A stretch of 18,985 bases of DNA. Origin: Anaerolineae bacterium. GTDB lineage: Bacteria > Chloroflexota > Anaerolineae > Anaerolineales > Villigracilaceae. Positions 15,115-18,985 of this stretch are shown piece by piece (the stretch's first letter is position 1; every line of letters starts with the position of its first letter). Below the pieces are notes generated by a model. That model ran no database searches and was not told the DNA's origin. It was given only the letters and a program-made list of their open reading frames with translations. The DNA is taken from NCBI GenBank assembly GCA_017303735.1, contig JAFLCF010000079.1, positions 1-18,985 on the forward strand, read 5' to 3'. The position numbers and the translations under genes were made by a program.

Positions 15115-16560
15115 ATGCAGGCAGTTCCCAGTGAATTTTTGGCGATCGACCGCAAGGAACGGGCTAATCGCCCATTTTTTGATTTGGACCTGCGCCCGGC
15201 GGATGAACGCACCTGCGACTTTAACGATGTTGTGATCGAGTTCGACCCGGAACGCGCCATGGTGGAAGCGGCTCGCTGCATCCATTGCCCGGATCCGGCT
15301 CCGTGCATGGTGGCTTGCCCGACTGCGAACGATATCCCATCTGCGATGTGGTTGATCGAGCAGGGGAAGTTCGTGGAGGCGGCGGGGATCTACCATAAGA
15401 CCAGTTCCCTACCCGAGGTGTGCGGGCGGGTTTGTCCGCATGAGGCGTTGTGCCAGGGGTCGTGTGTGCTGAATAAACATCACGCGCCGGTGTTGTGCGG
15501 CGAGCTTGAGGCGTTTACGGTGGATTATGAACGCCGGACGCAGGGATATTTCATTCCGCTGCCGAACGTTTTCAGCGGGAAAAAGGTTGCGGTGATTGGG
15601 GCAGGTCCGGCTGGGTTGGGATGCGCAGATGTCCTCGTCCAAAAAGGGCATGAAGTTACGATCTTTGAATCCAAACCTGCGCCTGGGGGGTTGTTGGTGT
15701 ATGGCATTCCGAATTTTAAATTATCGAAGGAAGTTTGGCAGGAAAAATGGGAGGAGTTCGAACGTGCTGGGGTGAAGTTCGTGCCGAACACGTATATTGG
15801 TAAAGATAAAACCATCGATCAGTTATTTGCCGAGGGGTTTGAGGCTGTGTTCATTGGGGTGGGCTCGGAAATCGATGCGAAGATGGAAGATACGCCCGGC
15901 ACTGACCTTGAAGGTGTGTTCGAGGCGACCGATTTTCTGATCCGCGGGAATATTCCGACAGAGCAATTGCCCGAGAGTATGAAGAAACCGCTCGAGATCG
16001 GCAAGCGTGTGGTGGTGATCGGCGGTGGAGATACGGCTTCGGATTGTTTGCGAACGGCGCTGCGGCTTGGTGCCGAAGAAGTGACTTGTTTGTATCGGCG
16101 TACTGAAAAGGAAATGCCGGGTGGCAAGAAAGACCGCAAACTGGCACGTGAGGAAGGAGCGAAGTACCGCTTCTTGACTCAGCCGGTGAAGTTCATCCCC
16201 GGCGCTGACGGAAAACTCGCCGCTGTGGAATGTATTGAAATGAAACTTGGCGAGCCGGATGCAAAAGGACGCCGCAAGCCGGTGCCAGTGGAAGGCTCGA
16301 ATTTCAGTGTTGCGGCAGATACGGCGATTCTGGCGCTCGGCTATTGGCCCGACCCGATCCTCGGCAAGACGACGCCCGACCTTGAAACGTACAATTGGGG
16401 TTTGATTTCGGTGAAGGATAAAGCAACTGGCACCACCAGCCGCGAGGGTGTTTTCACCGGCGGCGACTGCGCCACCGGACCCGATCTGGTGGTGACTGCC
16501 ATGGTGGGCGGACGTAATGCCGGGCTGGCGATCGATGAGTATTTGAGGAATAAGAAATAG
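15115..16560 (+). CDS. gltD: Glutamate synthase small subunit-like FAD/NAD(P) oxidoreductase
   Basis: 481 residues from ATG 15115, with GGAGG 4 nt upstream (the frame is open to 15058 without a ribosome site). The N-terminal iron-sulfur region has two Cys clusters: C55-x2-C58-x5-C64-x3-C68 and C103-x3-C107-x5-C113-x3-C117. Then comes the FAD Rossmann motif VIGAGPAG (160-167), a second dinucleotide motif VVVIGGGDTAS for NADPH, the characteristic CLYRRTEKEMPG, and the FAD-closing ...GVFTGGDCATGPDLVVTAM. In GltD this subunit takes electrons from NADPH and passes them to GltB. The same fold is used by NfnB/SudA-type ferredoxin-NADP oxidoreductases. No gltB or nfnA partner is adjacent, so the exact electron acceptor is open. 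Confidence 0.85.
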   Translation: MQAVPSEFLAIDRKERANRPFFDLDLRPADERTCDFNDVVIEFDPERAMVEAARCIHCPDPAPCMVACPTANDIPSAMWLIEQGKFVEAAGIYHKTSSLPEVCGRVCPHEALCQGSCVLNKHHAPVLCGELEAFTVDYERRTQGYFIPLPNVFSGKKVAVIGAGPAGLGCADVLVQKGHEVTIFESKPAPGGLLVYGIPNFKLSKEVWQEKWEEFERAGVKFVPNTYIGKDKTIDQLFAEGFEAVFIGVGSEIDAKMEDTPGTDLEGVFEATDFLIRGNIPTEQLPESMKKPLEIGKRVVVIGGGDTASDCLRTALRLGAEEVTCLYRRTEKEMPGGKKDRKLAREEGAKYRFLTQPVKFIPGADGKLAAVECIEMKLGEPDAKGRRKPVPVEGSNFSVAADTAILALGYWPDPILGKTTPDLETYNWGLISVKDKATGTTSREGVFTGGDCATGPDLVVTAMVGGRNAGLAIDEYLRNKK

Positions 16561-16612
16561 AGAATAGTGAATAGTGATATGGTAATTACCTGTTGAGGGC
16601 AGCAGGTCGTTT

Positions 16613-16650
16613 GCACGGCAGAGTCACCAGCTCTGCCGTGCTATTTTTTA
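16613..16650 (+). terminator. Rho-independent terminator of the GltD-like gene
   Basis: An 11-bp perfect stem, GCACGGCAGAG (16613-16623) with CTCTGCCGTGC (16631-16641), a 7-nt loop and a TATTTTTTA tail. It lies 53 nt after the stop. Confidence 0.93.
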
Positions 16651-16707
16651 TGGGTCGAGGGGGGATTTGACGGCAAATTTCTTTGTTTTTTGAAGAGTTA
16701 GCCTTTC

Positions 16708-16736
16708 TTGCTCCTTTCTTGTGGTGCTTGTATAAT
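16708..16736 (+). promoter_or_regulatory. Candidate promoter ahead of the cassette array
   Basis: A perfect TATAAT (16731-16736) stands 17 bp after TTGCTC (16708-16713, three of six consensus). The start would be near 16743, just before the palindrome cluster. It points into cassette 1, as an integron Pc promoter would, but the -35 match is weak. Confidence 0.5.
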
Positions 16737-16737
16737 G

Positions 16738-16823
16738 CTGTTATGCAATCTATAGGGTGTTATACAGCGAAATCGCTGTTATGTACCCCATTTTGGGGTT
16801 TTATACAGCACGCTGTATAAACA
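16738..16823. promoter_or_regulatory. Cluster of palindromes before the first cassette (possible attI, old attC or operators)
   Basis: Three inverted repeats in a row: ACAGCG-4-CGCTGT (16764-16779), ACCCC-5-GGGGT (16785-16799) and TTATACAGC-2-GCTGTATAA (16801-16820). The motif TTATACAGC occurs at 16760-16768 and 16801-16809, and its reverse form GCTGTTAT/GCTGTATAA occurs at 16738, 16776 and 16812. The cluster ends a few bases before the GTTCGGC box at 16827 where cassette 1 begins. It could be a recombination site, operators for a dimeric regulator, or both. The 307-bp stretch 16561-16867 otherwise holds only the terminator and promoter listed here. Confidence 0.5.
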
Positions 16824-16827
16824 GTAG

Positions 16828-17899
16828 TTCGGCGGCTAGTAAGTATCACAAGAAAGAATCTTAATTAATGACAAATCACCTTCGTTACTTCCAATATATC
16901 TCTGAAAACAAAGTAAACATATTGTTTTCTCAATTAAATAACGATTCTGGTCTCCTCAACATAAACCCTAAAATTGAAATAGCTGGAATTTCATTAGGCA
17001 TAAACTACTCAAACAAAACAGAAACGGATTTAAATTCTCAGTTAATAGATAAAACAATAAAGCTAATAACAAAATTGGAAAAAAAGAAGATATTAAAACC
17101 TATAGCAGAAATCGAAAATTTTGAAAATGGCTACTACTTTACAGATACGTCAAACTGGCAAAACGGCCTTTTTTCGTTGAGAGATAAAAGTTACGAAGAA
17201 ATATCAGTCACTTATACCCTATGGAAAAAACATCAAGATTTCATTGTATTGCTAATCGGGTCTCCATTAAATGTACTTGACAACAAAAAAGTTGAAACAG
17301 GATCCATACATTACAGCGGTACCACAAAATCAATTAATCAACTAATAGGATCTCATGATTTCATAGATGCAGCTAGAGACCTTCATTTACGGGAAACGAG
17401 TAACACAAAGTACAAAACGGGCTATATTCCAGCGCATTCAAAAAAGCATTCTCAAAAATATTTTGAGGAATCAACAAGTGAACCATTGTTAATTTCAGAG
17501 AACTCATCAAATTACCCATTCAATTTCGATGTAAATGTTAATTCGTGGGACTCTTCTTTAAAGCTAGACAAATATGTAAAAGAATTGGACGACAAGAGAG
17601 GAACGTTATTAGCAGCGTTTTGTATAAAAACATTATCTCAGCTTCAATTATCAAAAATCGAACTGGCATTCAAAATATTCAATTCCTTTTCAGTTTCAAA
17701 TAATTACTTAAGCGACATTAATAAAATATATATAGGGTCACCCATTTATACAGTAGTAAAGTGATGAAACGCCGCCGAACAAAGCGTGCACCTGACGCTG
17801 GGGATTCTGCGGCAATCTCAAGCAGTTTTCTACGCCTGAGCCTTTTTCTGGTTGGACGGCTTCGCAAAGTCCACGAGACAGGGCAGGTAACGCAAACCG
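16828..17899 (+). mobile_element. Integron-type gene cassette 1
   Basis: It runs from the T after G16827 (in GTTCGGCGGC) to the G of GTTGGGC at 17899, that is, one gene plus one attC. The first bases of the cassette, with the G before it (GTTCGGCGGC, 16827-16836), are the exact reverse complement of GCCGCCGAAC at 17771-17780 in its own attC: 10 of 10. This is what the integron model predicts, because both ends derive from one circular attC. Confidence 0.78.
16868..17764 (+). CDS. Cassette-1 protein of uncertain function (DUF7019-like)
   Basis: 298 residues, no signal peptide or membrane helix. The start L-R-Y-F-Q-Y-I-S-E-N-K-V-N-I-L-F-S-Q-L, the following Lys-rich helix (about 50-75, KTIKLITKLEKKKI), the F-x-x-T-S-N-W segment and the central G-S-I-H-Y-S-G-T-T-K-S-I-N-Q-L-I-G resemble, from memory, a family of uncharacterised proteins (DUF7019-type). 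This match is tentative. It is much AT-richer than the GltD-like neighbour, with AAA/AAT/ATA-heavy codon use, as expected of a gene acquired in a cassette. Ribosome site AAGAAAG is weak and 10 nt upstream. The stop lies 6 nt before the start of the extended attC complement. Confidence 0.75.
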   Translation: MTNHLRYFQYISENKVNILFSQLNNDSGLLNINPKIEIAGISLGINYSNKTETDLNSQLIDKTIKLITKLEKKKILKPIAEIENFENGYYFTDTSNWQNGLFSLRDKSYEEISVTYTLWKKHQDFIVLLIGSPLNVLDNKKVETGSIHYSGTTKSINQLIGSHDFIDAARDLHLRETSNTKYKTGYIPAHSKKHSQKYFEESTSEPLLISENSSNYPFNFDVNVNSWDSSLKLDKYVKELDDKRGTLLAAFCIKTLSQLQLSKIELAFKIFNSFSVSNNYLSDINKIYIGSPIYTVVK

Positions 17900-17905
17900 T
17901 TGGGC
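17774..17905 (+). repeat. attC-like recombination site 1 (132 bp)
   Basis: R'' box GCCGAAC (17774-17780) and R' box GTTGGGC (17899-17905) pair except for one G:G position. Inside, GCGT (17784-17787) and ACCTG (17790-17794) pair with CAGGT (17884-17888) and ACGC (17890-17893), leaving unpaired bases between them as in attC L boxes. An inner hairpin TGGAC-11-GTCCA is at 17853-17873. The order R''-L''-spacer-L'-R' and the length match attC sites of chromosomal integrons. Confidence 0.8.
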
Positions 17906-17935
17906 GTTTGGCTTGCAAATCAAGGAGAACAAACA

Positions 17936-18133
17936 ATGTCTCTGGGTGTAATATTAGTCCTGATAGGATTGGCAATGGCTTGGTCAGGGTTCTCTGCTAA
18001 ATGGAAAATGGAGCACTTTGTTGAGTTGCGTGCTCGCGGCGTAGAAGTAAAAGAATATGGGTATCATGTATTTTTTCGGCAAATTTGGTGGATACCAATA
18101 GCAATCGGTGTTCTTATTTATTTTGTTTTTTAG
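17936..18133 (+). CDS. Small membrane protein, first gene of cassette 2
   Basis: 65 residues from ATG 17936, with AAGGAG (17922-17927) 8 nt upstream. There are two hydrophobic segments, about 2-20 (SLGVILVLIGLAMAWSGFS) and 48-65 (IWWIPIAIGVLIYFVF), separated by a charged middle (KWKMEHFVELRARGVEVKEYGYHVFF). Not recognised. A longer frame begins at TTG 17900, inside the attC R' box, without a ribosome site. It ends 10 nt before the next gene, so the two are probably co-translated. Confidence 0.72.
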   Translation: MSLGVILVLIGLAMAWSGFSAKWKMEHFVELRARGVEVKEYGYHVFFRQIWWIPIAIGVLIYFVF

Positions 18134-18143
18134 TAGAGGGATT

Positions 18144-18704
18144 ATGCCGTCAAAACCGAGTATTCCAGATATTTCAGACTTGCTTGCTCTAGCTCAAAAG
18201 CACAAGAGTCTAATTGAAAAGAGTGAAGCAAAAATTCAGGAAAACCGAAGAATAATCATAGATATTGTACATAAGCCTTTTGTGCAAACTGTGCTAGAGC
18301 AGGACACTCAACATCGTGTGTTTCCTAAAGGTGTGGACGACGCTAATCAGTATCTCGGCATGTCTTCAGAATTTATGTTGCGTTCCATCGTTATCGCTCT
18401 TGTTCTTGGCAGAGAATATGCAGAACACTACAAAGATAGCGCAAAATCTATTATGCTTTCTGAACAAATTGACAGTTTAGCGATTCACGAATCTACACAA
18501 TCTGAATTAAATCGTCTTAGCGAATATGGTGCTTTTTGGATAATGCGACTTGATGAAATGTGTAATTTTGCAGGCTTTATTGATAAAGCAATTGTGCTTC
18601 ATGGATTAGATTTACATTTGTCGCAATCAAAAACAGCCATTCTAAACGCCTTCAAAGATGGAATTGTAGATTATTTCAATGAAGTCTATGGGACAAATTT
18701 CTAA
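18144..18704 (+). CDS. Second gene of cassette 2, unknown soluble protein
   Basis: 186 residues from ATG 18144, with GAGGG 3 nt upstream. It is predominantly helical and polar, with a likely coiled-coil N-terminus (DISDLLALAQKHKSLIEKSEAKIQENRRIIIDIV) and no signal peptide. No catalytic motif was recognised. Upstream in-frame ATG 18108 would extend it into the membrane-protein gene. The pairing of a tiny membrane protein with a soluble helical protein inside one cassette could reflect a two-part function such as toxin-antitoxin or defence, but nothing in the sequence shows that directly. Confidence 0.72.
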   Translation: MPSKPSIPDISDLLALAQKHKSLIEKSEAKIQENRRIIIDIVHKPFVQTVLEQDTQHRVFPKGVDDANQYLGMSSEFMLRSIVIALVLGREYAEHYKDSAKSIMLSEQIDSLAIHESTQSELNRLSEYGAFWIMRLDEMCNFAGFIDKAIVLHGLDLHLSQSKTAILNAFKDGIVDYFNEVYGTNF

Positions 18705-18721
18705 CACTCCCACAGCAAAAC

Positions 18722-18864
18722 GCCCAACAAAGCGTGCACCTGACGCTGGGGACTGCCGGAGGGCGTGCGGCAATCTCAAGCAGTTTCCTACGCCTTATCA
18801 TTTTTCCAGTTGGACGGCTTCGCCCGGTCCACGAGACAGGGCAGGTAATGTCAAGTCATTGGGC
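18722..18864 (+). repeat. attC-like recombination site 2 (143 bp)
   Basis: R'' box GCCCAAC (18722-18728), L'' GCGT...ACCTG, inner hairpin TGGAC-11-GTCCA, L' CAGGT (18842-18846), R' box ATTGGGC (18858-18864). It is closely similar to the site at 17774 along most of its length, with an extra stretch of about 11 bp (CCGGAGGGCGTG region) in the spacer. The R' box has A in place of the first G of the GTT core, and ATGT in place of the ACGC of the L' side. Confidence 0.78.
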
Positions 18865-18985
18865 GCTGGGCTGTAGAAAGGGAATTGGAAATGAAATCAT
18901 CCAGAATAATACTCATCTTCATTGCATGTGCATTTATTTTGTCTTCATGTTTTCCCAAAATGAAGTCTGAAAAAGAAATACAATC
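18859..18985 (+). mobile_element. Integron-type gene cassette 3 (partial)
   Basis: It begins TTGGGCGCTGG after the R' cut point of attC site 2 and runs off the window. By the rule seen in cassettes 1 and 2, its own attC should begin with CCAGCGCCCAA beyond the window edge. Confidence 0.6.
18891..18985 (+). CDS. Lipoprotein, 5' part only (cassette 3)
   Basis: 31 codons before the window ends: M-K-S-S-R-I-I-L-I-F-I-A-C-A-F-I-L-S-S-C-F-P-K. A basic start, a hydrophobic core and a lipobox L-S-S-C (Cys20) make a clear lipoprotein signal peptide. Purine-rich GGGAATTGGA lies just upstream. The mature domain is outside the window, so no function can be given. Exported proteins are frequent cargo of chromosomal integron cassettes. 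Confidence 0.7.
   Translation, partial: MKSSRIILIFIACAFILSSCFPKMKSEKEIQ

Larger units (their letters stand above)
17900..18858 (+). mobile_element. Integron-type gene cassette 2
   Basis: It runs from TTGGGCG at 17900 to the A before TTGGGCG at 18859. Its 5' end (GTTGGGCGTTTG, 17899-17910) is complementary to AAAACGCCCAAC (18717-18728) at its own attC in 11 of 12 bases. It carries two genes in the same orientation, which is less common than one gene per cassette. Confidence 0.78.

Noticed and set aside
16738..16823. The palindromes as LexA (SOS) boxes, as found at integron integrase promoters
   Set aside because: Neither the CTGT-N8-ACAG type with correct spacing nor the GAAC-N4-GTTC type is present as a clean match.
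17900..17935. TTG start at 17900 for the small membrane protein
   Set aside because: It falls on the R' box of the attC site and has no ribosome site. ATG 17936 has AAGGAG at good spacing.
17774..18864. The two long repeats as a CRISPR array or insertion-sequence ends
   Set aside because: They are over 130 bp, contain internal R/L box symmetry and flank genes of different sizes. There are no short regular spacers, no terminal inverted repeats of an IS and no transposase.

Overview
The window looks like chromosome of a Chloroflexota bacterium, most likely Anaerolineae. The reasons are the secreted lipoproteins with Thr/Pro linkers, the RHS core style with a Thr-Pro tail, the M32 carboxypeptidase and the overall gene mix. 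This is an inference from protein style; no marker gene in the window proves it.

Left part (1-5132, + strand): a tightly overlapping signalling operon of a STAS-domain anti-anti-sigma-type protein, a stand-alone response regulator, a MOP-superfamily polysaccharide flippase and a 1039-residue PAS/GAF hybrid histidine kinase. It probably couples sensing to export of a surface polysaccharide.

Middle-left (5231-7785): an accessory, partly AT-rich patch. It holds a nucleotidyltransferase-fold protein, a 5'-truncated RHS C-terminal module on the - strand, two small membrane proteins of about 100 residues, and a duplicated segment of about 110-120 bp (the last 21 codons of what looks like a class III aminotransferase plus its terminator) on either side of the RHS fragment. 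A tRNA-Pro(CGG) with a clear promoter and terminator closes this patch.

Middle (8045-14644, - strand): housekeeping and envelope genes. These are a lipoprotein, an M32 metallocarboxypeptidase, and a MacAB-like export operon (adaptor, ATPase, FtsX/MacB permease) whose last gene is an SH3-domain lipoprotein. Junctions in the operon are 1 nt apart or overlap (ATGA). A cloverleaf-like intergenic element (14781-14879) lies upstream, before a + strand glutamate-synthase-small-subunit-like oxidoreductase (15115-16560) with a strong terminator.

Right end (16700-18985, + strand): the most interesting part. After a candidate promoter and a cluster of palindromes come three consecutive units that behave like integron gene cassettes. 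Two repeats of 132 and 143 bp have attC architecture: a RYYYAAC-type R'' box, L''/L' boxes, an inner hairpin and a TTRRRY-type R' box. The first bases of each complete cassette are complementary to the R'' box of its own downstream attC (10 of 10 and 11 of 12 bases), as expected for cassettes that circularise. Cassette 1 carries an AT-rich 298-residue protein, cassette 2 a 65-residue membrane protein plus a 186-residue protein of unknown function, and cassette 3 a lipoprotein that runs off the window. No integrase gene is visible, so this is either an integrase-less attC cluster or the edge of a chromosomal integron.
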